Below, piece by piece: positions 8,187 to 16,838 of a DNA stretch of 41,744 nucleotides (position 1 is its first letter; every line of letters starts with the position of its first letter). This DNA comes from Adonisia turfae CCMR0081 (GTDB taxonomy: Bacteria > Cyanobacteriota > Cyanobacteriia > Phormidesmidales > Phormidesmidaceae). The notes beneath the pieces are model-generated. The model ran no database searches. It saw nothing but the letters and a program-made list of their open reading frames with translations, and was not told the origin of the DNA. The stretch spans positions 7,382,930 through 7,424,673 of the forward strand of contig NZ_QXHD01000004.1 of the NCBI RefSeq assembly GCF_011009555.1, read 5' to 3'. A program made the translations under genes and the position numbers.

Positions 8187-10001
8187 ATGAAATCTCTTAA
8201 GCAATACTGGGTGGCGGAAGCCCTGGAGCGCTCCCTAGGCAACCCTTTTACTCCAGAAAACCCTCTCTCTTTTCAGCACATGGCCACCCTTGATGAACAA
8301 GAGGTCTTCCCTGAGGCTGAAATTAAGGGGCTCTATGACTGGGGACTACAACACTATTACATTCCCACTGACTGCGGTGGCAAATTTACCTCTTTTGAGG
8401 AATTTGTTGCATTTGTGCGGGTGCTTTCTCGTCGCGATCTGAATACTGCGATCGCATTTACCACCATGTTTTGGTCTTTCCTCACCTGGATGGCAGGTAC
8501 GGAAACACAAAAACAACAGCTGGCTCGGTTTATGCAAGATGATTACGGCACCATGTGCCTGGCCTATTCTGAACGGGAGCACGGCAGTGATCTAGTCGGT
8601 GGCAGTTTAGTGGGAGAAAAAGTGCCTGGCGGCTATCGCCTCACGGGTGAGAAATGGCCCATTAACCGGGCAACTCGATCGGAAATCACTTTTGTGCTGG
8701 CCCGTACTGACAAAGCAGGCGGTAATCGAGGGCTGTCCCTGTTTATGCTAGACAAACGGGCACTTGATCCCACCAGCTTTGGCAACAACCCTAAAATCAA
8801 AACCCACGGTATTCGTGGAGCCGACATGAGCGGTATTTATTTTGAAGACTGTTTTGTCCCTGATGAAATGCTTTTAGGAAAAGAGGGGCAAGGATTAGAG
8901 CTAGCCCTAAAAGGATTTCAGATTACTCGGGCCTTGTGTGCAGCATTTTCCCAGGGTTCTGCTGATACTTGTCTGCGCACCACCCTCAATTTTGCCCTGA
9001 ATCGTCAGCTCTACGGCAAGACCGTCTGGGATATGCCTCACCCCCGCCGTGTGTTGGTTAATGGATTCCTTGATATCCTGGCCTGTGACTGTGTCAATAT
9101 TGCGGCGGCGCGAGGATTTCACGTTGCTCCCCGGCAGTTTAGCGTCTGGTCGGCGGTGGACAAGTATTTTGTGCCCGTCACCCTAGAAAAAATGCAACAG
9201 GATATTTCAGTTGTCCTGGGTGCAAGGTTCTATATGCGCGATGAGCACGACTATGGTGTTTTCCAAAAAATGTTGCGCGATAGTTCCATAATCAGTGTGT
9301 TTGATGGCAGCTCAGTCGTTAATCTCCATGCCTTGATCCTACAGCGACGGCAGCTAGCCAAAGCTCGCAGTCGGCGTAAACCCAAGGATTTAGTCGCTCT
9401 CCAAGCACGTTTACGCAACAGCTTTAATCTAACGACAGAGCTCCCTACCTTCGATCCCAGCCAGCTCGATCTGATCGCTCGGGGCACCGATGATGTGCCC
9501 CAGGGATTAGAATCCGCCCTGGCTACCCTGGAGGCCCTCGGCAACCCCCTAGATATAGATGAAAATGTCCTGGACTGTCTCAAGCAGCAGTACCAACAAT
9601 TTCTGCAAGTCTTGGATGAACAGGATGAAGCCATTGTTGATGGTGCTTTTGAACATGGTCACGATCAGTCCTTTGAAGCCTTTGAAGAGGCCAAGCGATA
9701 CTGTTATATTCATGCTGCAACGACTTGCCTGCACATGTGGCTGCACAATCGCAGCCAGCTGGGAGATTTCTTTGCTCAAGGGAAATGGCTGGTGCTGTGC
9801 GCAGATCGATTGTTAGCCCAGCTCACCCCTGAGCAGCCAGCCATACCGTTGGCTTACTACGAAACCGTAGCGGAGGAACTGTTACGGCTCCATGGGGCTG
9901 ACAAAATGTTGTCAATTGTGCCATTCCAATTGGCACCTAGGACAAGTTCTGTTAACGCTTCTGCTCCGATCAAATCCCCTGCTCCCATTTTGCAGGTTTA
10001 G
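8187..10001 (+). CDS. Acyl-CoA dehydrogenase-like flavoenzyme, likely acting on carrier-bound acyl
   Basis: The 604-residue protein has an ACAD core over the first ~400 residues: LAYSEREHGSDLVGGSL and GYRLTGEKWPINRATRSEIT (flavin- and substrate-binding middle domain), then GIRGADMSGIYFEDCFVPDE and the C-terminal helical domain. In the segment that normally reads Y-E-G-T around the catalytic glutamate, this protein has VFDGSS, so Asp373 sits where MCAD-type enzymes have Glu. About 200 additional residues follow (ALATLEALGNPLDIDENVLD and onward), largely helical. Lying between FAAL and ACP genes, it most likely introduces an alpha,beta double bond into the activated acyl chain. That is context-based inference; beta-oxidation-type use of CoA esters remains possible. 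Spacing to the FAAL stop is 91 bp. Confidence 0.85.
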   Translation: MKSLKQYWVAEALERSLGNPFTPENPLSFQHMATLDEQEVFPEAEIKGLYDWGLQHYYIPTDCGGKFTSFEEFVAFVRVLSRRDLNTAIAFTTMFWSFLTWMAGTETQKQQLARFMQDDYGTMCLAYSEREHGSDLVGGSLVGEKVPGGYRLTGEKWPINRATRSEITFVLARTDKAGGNRGLSLFMLDKRALDPTSFGNNPKIKTHGIRGADMSGIYFEDCFVPDEMLLGKEGQGLELALKGFQITRALCAAFSQGSADTCLRTTLNFALNRQLYGKTVWDMPHPRRVLVNGFLDILACDCVNIAAARGFHVAPRQFSVWSAVDKYFVPVTLEKMQQDISVVLGARFYMRDEHDYGVFQKMLRDSSIISVFDGSSVVNLHALILQRRQLAKARSRRKPKDLVALQARLRNSFNLTTELPTFDPSQLDLIARGTDDVPQGLESALATLEALGNPLDIDENVLDCLKQQYQQFLQVLDEQDEAIVDGAFEHGHDQSFEAFEEAKRYCYIHAATTCLHMWLHNRSQLGDFFAQGKWLVLCADRLLAQLTPEQPAIPLAYYETVAEELLRLHGADKMLSIVPFQLAPRTSSVNASAPIKSPAPILQV

Positions 10002-10094
10002 TTCTGAAAGGGTTTCTCATGTTCAAACTAGTTAAAGCTGTTGCCGTTTAGTTTACTCTCGTTAAGACCGTTGACCTTACATTAACTGAAACCT

Positions 10095-10394
10095 ATGACA
10101 TCTTCTACTACTCAAAACCCAACGGTTATCTCTCCGATTGAAGCTATTCAGACCTGGCTGGTTCAACAGCTAGCTGATGTGCTTTCCTTAGAGCCAACGA
10201 CGGTAGACGTCACCCAACCTCTGACTCGCTATGGATTAGATTCCATCGATGCTGTGACCCTAGTTGCCGATTTAGAGGACTGGCTTGACCTGGAGCTACC
10301 GTCTACATTGTTTTGGGATTATCCCACCATTGCCAAAGCCTCTACCTACTTAGTCAATGAATTTGAGGTCTCGATAGATCCCAAGGATCTGTAG
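10095..10394 (+). CDS. Acyl carrier protein
   Basis: A 99-residue single-domain carrier protein. The phosphopantetheine attachment site is GLDSIDAV, with Ser50, preceded by PLTRYG and followed by the helix LVADLEDWLDLELPSTLFWD and then YPTI. This Y-x-x-D-S-(I/L) form is that of PKS-type/FAAL-partner ACPs rather than the housekeeping AcpP 'GADSLD' form. It is the natural acceptor for the FAAL product and, by analogy with DltC, the donor for the MBOAT encoded next. The MBOAT gene starts 27 bp after its stop, and AAGGAG in the gap indicates co-expression. Confidence 0.92.
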   Translation: MTSSTTQNPTVISPIEAIQTWLVQQLADVLSLEPTTVDVTQPLTRYGLDSIDAVTLVADLEDWLDLELPSTLFWDYPTIAKASTYLVNEFEVSIDPKDL

Positions 10395-10407
10395 GGCAAA
10401 TGCTACT

Positions 10408-10413
10408 AAGGAG
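10408..10413 (+). promoter_or_regulatory. Ribosome binding site that fixes a TTG start
   Basis: AAGGAG lies 8 nt before the TTG at 10422. This is the strongest Shine-Dalgarno sequence in the cassette and supports TTG initiation of the MBOAT gene. Confidence 0.75.
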
Positions 10414-10421
10414 ACACCGTT

Positions 10422-11882
10422 TTGAATTTCTCTGAGTTTTCCTTTTGGTGGATTTTGCTGCTGTTCTGTGTCCCGTTTTTTACGGTGCGCTTGATTGGAC
10501 AGGTTTTTAACCTTTGGCGTGGCGTTTTTGACACGGTGGGGATTGCGGTCCTGTCGCTACTGCTGTTTTTTAATGCCAGTGCCACCAGTTTTGTTGTCTT
10601 TCTGATCCAAATCCTGTTTAACTATTGGATGGTACGATGGATGATCACCCGCCCACCCCAACAGGAACGACTCATTGCCACGTTGCTGATTGTCTTTGAC
10701 ATAGGTGTACTGGTCTATTTTAAGTATTTAACCTTTTTTGTTGAGGATATTTTAGGATTGGCGGTTGTGGTTCCGGGCAATTGGCGATCGCAATTTCCAC
10801 TGCCGGTCTTTGGCGGAATTCCGCCTGGGGTTTCGTTTTACACCTTTCAGATGGTGGCGTTTGTGGTGGATTCCCTCAAGGCCCGCCGTAAAAAGCCGAT
10901 TGAGTTCATGGACTATGTGAACTTTGTTGCCTTTTTCCCTCAAATTGTGGCGGGTCCAATTGAGCGACGATCGGCCCTATTACCGCAAATTTCTAGTTTT
11001 AGATTTAAGTTCACAGCCGATAACTGGGACTGGGGGCTGCGGTGGTTATCCCTGGGCTTGTTTATGAAATTTGTCCTCGCCGATAACATTGCACCCTACA
11101 TTGATCTGCAAGAGGCGGGGAATGCTTGGCTGGTTTGGTTTTATGCCTTTTTGTTCACGCTGCGAATTTATTTTGATTTTGCCGGCTACAGCTTTATGGC
11201 CGTGGGCATTGCCCGGGTGTTGGGGGTGCGTCTAACTGTAAATTTTCTAGCCCCCTATACCTCTCAGAGCATCAACGAGTTTTGGCGACGCTGGCATGTT
11301 TCCCTAAGTACCTGGTTTCGTGACTATGTGTTTTTACCGCTCATGGGGTCTCGAAAAGCCTGGGCTCCTGCTTTTCTGTTTGCGACGTTCACCCTCTCGG
11401 GATTCTGGCACGGGGCATCTTGGAACTTTATTCTCTGGGGCGCTTATCACGGTGCTCTCCTCTTGCTCCTGCGCTATGCTGGTCGACCCTTTCAGAGAGT
11501 TGTTAACAAGTATGTCAAACGACCTCAAATTATGTCGTGGGCATTAACCTTTGGCTCAGTGGTGCTGGGCTGTTTGTTCTTTATGGAGTTGAATACGGCT
11601 CGGCTCGTCACTAAGTTGACCACATTGATCACACCCTGGGCGTATTCGTTAGCGAATCTCGGCAGCGCATTTAGTCAGTTCAGCCTGAATGAAGCCATGG
11701 CGCTGGGGCTGATTTTGTTGTTAGCTGCAGGTTTTTTACTGGTAGAGCATATTGCAGTTTGGCAAGAACGGTCTTTAGAATATGAGCTTTTTTTGGTGCC
11801 CTGGGTTTCTAAAGCCTTATTAGTGCTAACGATTCTCTTTGCTGCCAATATTCCATCTGAATTTATTTATTTTGAGTTTTAG
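10422..11882 (+). CDS. MBOAT family membrane O-acyltransferase (AlgI/DltB type)
   Basis: The 486-residue protein has about ten transmembrane segments. The family core is intact: YFDFAGYSFMAVGIARVLGV, NEFWRRWHVSLSTWFRDYVF and SGFWHGASWNFILWGAYHG, whose His330 is the invariant MBOAT catalytic histidine. MBOATs of the AlgI/DltB group transfer an acyl group from the cytoplasmic side to an extracytoplasmic glycan, usually with an SGNH-type partner, and one is encoded directly downstream here. DltB takes its acyl group from a carrier protein, and a carrier protein is encoded directly upstream. The start is TTG, supported by the AAGGAG at 10408. The acceptor is unknown. Confidence 0.92.
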   Translation: MNFSEFSFWWILLLFCVPFFTVRLIGQVFNLWRGVFDTVGIAVLSLLLFFNASATSFVVFLIQILFNYWMVRWMITRPPQQERLIATLLIVFDIGVLVYFKYLTFFVEDILGLAVVVPGNWRSQFPLPVFGGIPPGVSFYTFQMVAFVVDSLKARRKKPIEFMDYVNFVAFFPQIVAGPIERRSALLPQISSFRFKFTADNWDWGLRWLSLGLFMKFVLADNIAPYIDLQEAGNAWLVWFYAFLFTLRIYFDFAGYSFMAVGIARVLGVRLTVNFLAPYTSQSINEFWRRWHVSLSTWFRDYVFLPLMGSRKAWAPAFLFATFTLSGFWHGASWNFILWGAYHGALLLLLRYAGRPFQRVVNKYVKRPQIMSWALTFGSVVLGCLFFMELNTARLVTKLTTLITPWAYSLANLGSAFSQFSLNEAMALGLILLLAAGFLLVEHIAVWQERSLEYELFLVPWVSKALLVLTILFAANIPSEFIYFEF

Positions 11883-11915
11883 AGCCTAGCGGCTATACAG
11901 GGGGGGATCAGTCAG

Positions 11916-13178
11916 ATGCAAGAGTCACTCAAGTTGTTACGCTGGGCTGCGATCGCAAGTTTAGCTTGGGGTGCTGGCAGCCTGTATAACGTTTACGGCG
12001 GTGGTGAAACCAGCTGGCTGCGGTCTATGTATCAGCGCAAAATCGCCCTGGTGCAAACTCTTGAATCTCCTAAGTTAATTGTCACCGGGGGGTCAGGAGC
12101 CCACTACACGATCAATGCTGAGGTGCTGGAGGCAGATCTGGGGCTACCGGTGATCAATATGGGCATTGATGGTCCAGTGGGGTTGAACCTGATCTTGCCC
12201 AGTGTTTTACCCCAGGTAGAACCGGGTGACACTGTTCTGTTAATCCCGGAATATCTGTTGTTAAACCATGAAAATGGTCTAGGTGAACGCTCTGGAGCCT
12301 TTGCCCTGGCAACGGGGCAGCCGTTAACCGGCAATATTCCACCAAAACAGTTGGCACAAAATGTGCTGATGTTGGGGGTGCCTTCACTGCGGGCAGTGGT
12401 GAAGTCTTCTATAGATTTGGCCACATTGGGGCGAGTGACGGGTTACTACGATGATCCCCTCACCGACCAAGGAGATCCAACCATCACCAAGGCACGCACT
12501 GGGGAATGGTGGCAGATGAAAATCAAACAACCTGCCACACCCTATGCCCTTGACCGTATTGCTGAGTTTCGTCAGGAGGTGGAGTCCCAAGGAGCTACTT
12601 TGTTGCTAGCACTACCCTGGGTCTATGCTGATGCCGACGATTTAGAAACACAGAAAAATGTTGAGGCCACAGCAGCAGCATTATCAGACATTGCTCCTGT
12701 GGTGTATGACTCTGAAACATTGAACATTCAGTCCGATCCTAATCTGTTTGCCGATACCCATTATCACCTGATGCCTGAGGCACGGAGATTGCGATCTCAA
12801 ACCCTAGCCCAACAACTGCAACCGCTACTAGCTAAGGAATGGGAATCAAACAGTTTCAACTTTGCTGATGTTCAGATAGCCCTCACCCCAGCCCTCTCCC
12901 AAGGGGGAGAGCTACGGTATACACACATCTCGGCAGAGAGTTCAGAATCCTGCATTACCCCCCTTAATCCCCCCTTGGTAAGGGGGGAAACTCCAGTTCT
13001 CCCCCTTACCAAGGGGGAGTTAGAGGGGGTGAGGCAACCGCAAACGCTAGTTTCCAATACTTGTGTGTACATGGCAGCCTTGAGAGAGGAAGCCAGGTTT
13101 AAAGTCCTTCTTCTCCCTGGGGGAGAAGGATTTAGGATGAGGGCACAAAGCTGGACATTAAATAATTCTGATTCCTAA
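11916..13178 (+). CDS. Membrane-anchored SGNH-like protein (DltD/AlgX/DUF1574-like) with repeat-derived tail
   Basis: An N-terminal signal anchor (LRWAAIASLAWGAGSLYNVY) is followed by an SGNH-hydrolase-like fold. Block I is IVTGGSGAHYTIN with Ser60, a second block is INMGIDGPVG, and the C-terminal block is DTHYHLMPEARRL with Asp280, His282 and His284, all in the usual order. Proteins of this kind accompany MBOATs in alginate, cellulose and teichoic acid acylation. The natural domain ends near residue 310 (position about 12845). The last ~110 residues (LTPALSQGGE, PLNPPLVRGE, LTKGELEGV, LPGGEGFRMR) are a translation of palindromic intergenic repeats and probably have no function of their own. 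A GGGGGA sequence precedes the ATG. The gene starts 33 bp after the MBOAT stop. Confidence 0.8.
   Translation: MQESLKLLRWAAIASLAWGAGSLYNVYGGGETSWLRSMYQRKIALVQTLESPKLIVTGGSGAHYTINAEVLEADLGLPVINMGIDGPVGLNLILPSVLPQVEPGDTVLLIPEYLLLNHENGLGERSGAFALATGQPLTGNIPPKQLAQNVLMLGVPSLRAVVKSSIDLATLGRVTGYYDDPLTDQGDPTITKARTGEWWQMKIKQPATPYALDRIAEFRQEVESQGATLLLALPWVYADADDLETQKNVEATAAALSDIAPVVYDSETLNIQSDPNLFADTHYHLMPEARRLRSQTLAQQLQPLLAKEWESNSFNFADVQIALTPALSQGGELRYTHISAESSESCITPLNPPLVRGETPVLPLTKGELEGVRQPQTLVSNTCVYMAALREEARFKVLLLPGGEGFRMRAQSWTLNNSDS
12891..13130. repeat. Cluster of palindromic interspersed repeats inside a coding region
   Basis: Three hairpin-forming repeats lie in a row. 12891-12912 has CTCTCCC paired with GGGAGAG. 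12957-13030 is a large imperfect inverted repeat whose two arms of about 33 bp both contain CCTTGGTAAGG-type cores flanked by C- and G-runs. 13105-13130 has TCCTTCTTCTCCC paired with GGGAGAAGGA. Such C-run/G-run palindromes are common between genes in cyanobacteria. Here they are read in frame as the C-terminus of the SGNH-like protein. Confidence 0.85.
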
Positions 13179-13284
13179 CCAATAGGTCTGGCTAATAAAG
13201 CCAACAAAATTGAACCTATGAATCCACCTCAAAACTCGCTTACTCCTTAAACAGTCTCTTTGTCCTCCTTGCCCCTGTAGTTCC

Positions 13285-15132
13285 ATGGCCGACACTGTTC
13301 CCCGCCCCGGATTTCTAGAAAAGCGCTATGGCCTAGATTTAAGGTCTTTGGCATTGTTACGCATTGGTCTGGCTTTAGTCATCCTGGCGGCTCTGTTGAC
13401 TCGTCTAGGTGATTTAGTTGCCCACTATACCGATGCGGGAGTGTTACCCAGGCAGGCCGCCGCCGAAATCTTACCCGATGGGTACTGGTCGCTTCACCTG
13501 ATCAGTGGTCAAGCCTGGGTACAGGCCCTAATATTTCTGGTGGCGGTGATCTTGGCCCTGGCTCTGTTGGTGGGGTACAAAACGCGTTTAGCGACCATTG
13601 CCTCCTGGGCACTGATTGTCTCTCTCCATAATCGCAATCCAGCCCTGATCTTCGCGGCTGATGATGTTCTGCGGGCGATCATGTTTTGGGCGATGTTTCT
13701 CCCACTGGGGGCCAAGTATTCCATTGACAGTGCTCTCAATACCGCTGCCCAAAGCCTACCAAAACATTTCTTTGGGGCTGCTAGCGTCGCTCTTATGGTT
13801 CAGCAGTGTTACATATATATGTTCTCCGCCTTCTTCAAAACAACCAGTTCCACCTGGTGGCCTGAAGGCAGTGCAGTCTATTATGCCTTAAGCTTTGACC
13901 AATATGTCACCCCCCTAGGAGCATGGCTCTTAAATCTGGGTGCTTTGCTCCCCATATTGACCTTTTTTACCCTGGTGTTGGAGTGGATCGGTCCGCTGTT
14001 TATATTTGTGCCTATCCGTACCGCTCTGTTTCGCAATATCGCCATCGTCACCTTTATTTTGCTGCACCTGGGCTTTGGTCTTACCCTTAACCTCGGCATT
14101 TTTCCAGCTCTGAGTATTGTTACCTGGCTTGTGTTTATTCCCACCTCTACCTGGGAACGGTGGGCCAAGCGCTGTTATGGTCGGGAGCACCATGGCCTGG
14201 TGATTTACTATGACGCCGACTGTGGCTTCTGTAAAAAAGTCGTGCACCTGATCCGCACGTTTTTACTCTTGCCAGATACTCCTCTCCGTACTACGCAGAG
14301 CGATCCTGATATCTTTGCGGCCATGGAGCGCCATAATTCTTGGGTAGTCGTTGATTGGCAAGGCAAGTATCACTATAAGTTTGAAGCGATCGCCTATGTG
14401 TGTAGCGTATCGCCTGTCTTCTGGTTTTTAGCCCCGGTGCTGCGTTGGTCACCCATGATGAAAGTGGGTACTCGGTTTTATGATGCGATCGCCAACAACC
14501 GCCGTAGGGCTGGTTTAGTCACACGTCCCTTCAAATTTAAGGCTTTTTCTGTCAGTGCTTCGTGGTTTGGCAACAGCCTGGCGGCAATCCTGCTAATCCT
14601 TACCTCTATCTGGAACTTCCGCAGCATTACCCATCACCATGCCTTTGTTGATAATCCCCATCCAGCAATTCGTGCTCTCAGGCGTGTGACCAATAGCCGT
14701 ACCGCCAATCGGCTGCACATTCCAATGCAAGCAACGCGACTAGATCAGTCCTGGAGTATCTTTTCACCCGGTCCTCCCCGTGATGATGGCTGGTATTCTG
14801 TAGTAGGCACTTTGGCAGATGGTCATACCGTGAACTTACTGCAGCCCCATCAGCCTATATCTGCAGATAAACCCACCCTGGCTCAACGACAGGCAATCTA
14901 CAAAAATCTGCAGTGGCGCACCTATTTTATTAATCTCAACCGTGCCCTAGGCCAACAACTCTATCCCTACTATGGAAAGTATGTTTGCCACAGCTGGAAC
15001 CATAAAAACTCAAACAATCAGCGCCTCAAACACTTTGAAGTATCTTTTACAAAGGAAAGAACTGTTTCTCAGGGTGAAATACAAACTACCGAAGAGAGCC
15101 AACCCTGGAGCCAGTCTTGTATCCCTAATTGA
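13285..15132 (+). CDS. HTTM membrane domain fused to a DCC (DUF393) thiol-redox domain
   Basis: The 615-residue protein starts with a multi-pass HTTM domain, the membrane domain related to vitamin K-dependent gamma-carboxylase (LRSLALLRIGLALVILAALL, GAASVALMVQQCYIYMFSAF and following segments). From about residue 300 it carries a DCC/DUF393 domain with YDADCGFCKKVVHLIRTFLL, a D-x-x-C-G-F-C motif with cysteines 313 and 316. This domain is thioredoxin-like and is predicted to be a thiol-disulfide oxidoreductase. A further membrane segment (SLAAILLILTSIWNF) and a soluble C-terminal domain containing WSIFSPGPPRDDGWYSVVG follow. HTTM-DCC fusions occur in several bacteria with unknown function. Same-strand position after the SGNH gene (106-bp gap) suggests a role in the same membrane process; that link is inferred. 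Confidence 0.8.
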   Translation: MADTVPRPGFLEKRYGLDLRSLALLRIGLALVILAALLTRLGDLVAHYTDAGVLPRQAAAEILPDGYWSLHLISGQAWVQALIFLVAVILALALLVGYKTRLATIASWALIVSLHNRNPALIFAADDVLRAIMFWAMFLPLGAKYSIDSALNTAAQSLPKHFFGAASVALMVQQCYIYMFSAFFKTTSSTWWPEGSAVYYALSFDQYVTPLGAWLLNLGALLPILTFFTLVLEWIGPLFIFVPIRTALFRNIAIVTFILLHLGFGLTLNLGIFPALSIVTWLVFIPTSTWERWAKRCYGREHHGLVIYYDADCGFCKKVVHLIRTFLLLPDTPLRTTQSDPDIFAAMERHNSWVVVDWQGKYHYKFEAIAYVCSVSPVFWFLAPVLRWSPMMKVGTRFYDAIANNRRRAGLVTRPFKFKAFSVSASWFGNSLAAILLILTSIWNFRSITHHHAFVDNPHPAIRALRRVTNSRTANRLHIPMQATRLDQSWSIFSPGPPRDDGWYSVVGTLADGHTVNLLQPHQPISADKPTLAQRQAIYKNLQWRTYFINLNRALGQQLYPYYGKYVCHSWNHKNSNNQRLKHFEVSFTKERTVSQGEIQTTEESQPWSQSCIPN

Positions 15133-15260
15133 GTGCACAAAGATACTGATATTCACCCTCAATGAGTAAGAACTGTTGTTTGTATAAAATGGCAGCACTT
15201 TAAAGATAGGATTGCCCGCCTCTGTCCAATATCTGAATAGGCCAAAAACGCTACAGGTTA

Positions 15261-16838
15261 TTGTCTGACATGAAGTTACTCACCAAGCTTATTTTAATTA
15301 CATTTTTATGGCTTGCTGTCATAAATCCCGGCACATACATTGGCCTAGATACTACGTTAAGGCTGCAAATGACCCATTCCTGGTGGAAAGGACAGGAAGA
15401 AGTGCTTGTGTCTTCCGAAACGCAGCCTAAACGACGGGGAGACATCCGATTTGGCGTTCAAGGCAGAGATAACAAACGGTATATTGCCTATGATGTTGGG
15501 CAGTCTCTGCTGATGTTGCCTGGTGACTGGGTCGGGACACAGTTAGGACGTTTATTCCCCTCCATTGGAGAAACTGTATTTCGAAATTTAGCCGTTCAAT
15601 TTTTAGTGTTTATACCTTTGAATGTAGCGGCTATTATCGCTTGCTTTTGGCTACTCAGGTTATTTCAGTTTAAGCAGCATGTAGCAGCTTTGTCGAGCAT
15701 TGGCTGGTTACTAAGTTCGACGGTGCTTCACTATGCTCAAATTCCCCAGCAAAATAATCAGATCCTGTTGTTTGTGACCATTGGATATGCATCTGCCCTA
15801 GCGGGTGTACGTTTTAATAAACTCTCCTATGTATTTTTAAGTGGCTTATGCTTGGGGCTCGCCATGCTCATTCGCACAACCAGCATTTTCCACGCTTTGA
15901 CGGTCTTTTTGTTTTTAAGTGGCTGCGTTCTCTATCAAAAGCGATACCTATCCAACCTGTTTAGATTTTCAGCGGTTTGGATCTTAGGGCTGGTTCCATT
16001 TACTCTGCTAGGCCGCTTTGTTGATTATCTGAGATATGGCAGTGTATGGGCAACGTCAAACAGTGAAATCTTAAAGCAGCTTGGAACAGATCCCATGTGG
16101 TCTGGCTTACCGAAACTTCCTGCAAATTATCCCTTTGTCAATCCACCTTGGATCGGCATTCTGGATACATTGTTCTCGCCAGCGAGAAGTATTTTTATAT
16201 ACGATCCACTATTTTTACCCTGTCTGATACTGACCATTGTCATCTGGAAAAAGATTTCTCCCTATGTCCAGCTGTACCTATTAACTGGGCTGCTAAATCT
16301 AGCGTTACATATATTGCTGACCAGTAAACTGGTGTGGACGGGGGGTACAGCCTGGGGTGCCAGATTTCATGTTACCTCTGTTCATTTGTTGTTAATACCC
16401 CTGTTGGCTCTGCTTGTACAACTGCTTTTATCATCCAGGCAATTGAAAAGATACTTAATTCAGGGTGTGCTTGTAATTGCTATTATGACCCAGTTTGCTT
16501 CTGTGCTCATGCAACCCAACTTGGAAATATATCAAAAAAAAGTTGGTTTTCCTGGAACGCGCTTTGATTTCCGGTTGATGCAGCGAGTTGCAAATATTGC
16601 TTGTCTTGTAGATGATTCCATCTACAAGGGATGTATTGGGCAAAATCCTGAAAAGAGGCAATATGTAGACAATTTAGATCATATCTTTATGTCGCCCTTT
16701 GTTTTAAGCCACCAAGCGGCAGATGATAATAACGTTGCCTTAAGCAAGCTATCGTCCATCGTTTTTGTACTTTGGCTACTAGCCCTCGCGACAGCTATTG
16801 GCCTCACATTTTACTCTGGATGGCTGTATGAGATTTAA
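15261..16838 (+). CDS. Multi-pass membrane protein, GT-C glycosyltransferase-like (second copy)
   Basis: The 525-residue protein has an N-terminal membrane helix, a large early periplasmic loop (GLDTTLRLQMTHSWWKGQEE), about nine further membrane helices and the late motif GGTAWGARFHVTSVHLLLIP. Overall layout and the GG-x-x-WGARF motif match the protein at 4148-5782, so the two are distant paralogues that bracket the FAAL-to-HTTM genes. A polyprenyl-phosphate-sugar-dependent glycosyltransferase role on the outer face of the membrane is plausible. I cannot identify the sugar. No clear terminator follows. Confidence 0.55.
   Translation: MSDMKLLTKLILITFLWLAVINPGTYIGLDTTLRLQMTHSWWKGQEEVLVSSETQPKRRGDIRFGVQGRDNKRYIAYDVGQSLLMLPGDWVGTQLGRLFPSIGETVFRNLAVQFLVFIPLNVAAIIACFWLLRLFQFKQHVAALSSIGWLLSSTVLHYAQIPQQNNQILLFVTIGYASALAGVRFNKLSYVFLSGLCLGLAMLIRTTSIFHALTVFLFLSGCVLYQKRYLSNLFRFSAVWILGLVPFTLLGRFVDYLRYGSVWATSNSEILKQLGTDPMWSGLPKLPANYPFVNPPWIGILDTLFSPARSIFIYDPLFLPCLILTIVIWKKISPYVQLYLLTGLLNLALHILLTSKLVWTGGTAWGARFHVTSVHLLLIPLLALLVQLLLSSRQLKRYLIQGVLVIAIMTQFASVLMQPNLEIYQKKVGFPGTRFDFRLMQRVANIACLVDDSIYKGCIGQNPEKRQYVDNLDHIFMSPFVLSHQAADDNNVALSKLSSIVFVLWLLALATAIGLTFYSGWLYEI

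Noticed and set aside
12872..13072. Minus-strand frame across the repeat cluster in the SGNH gene
   Set aside because: It is the opposite-strand reading of the same palindromes; not a gene.
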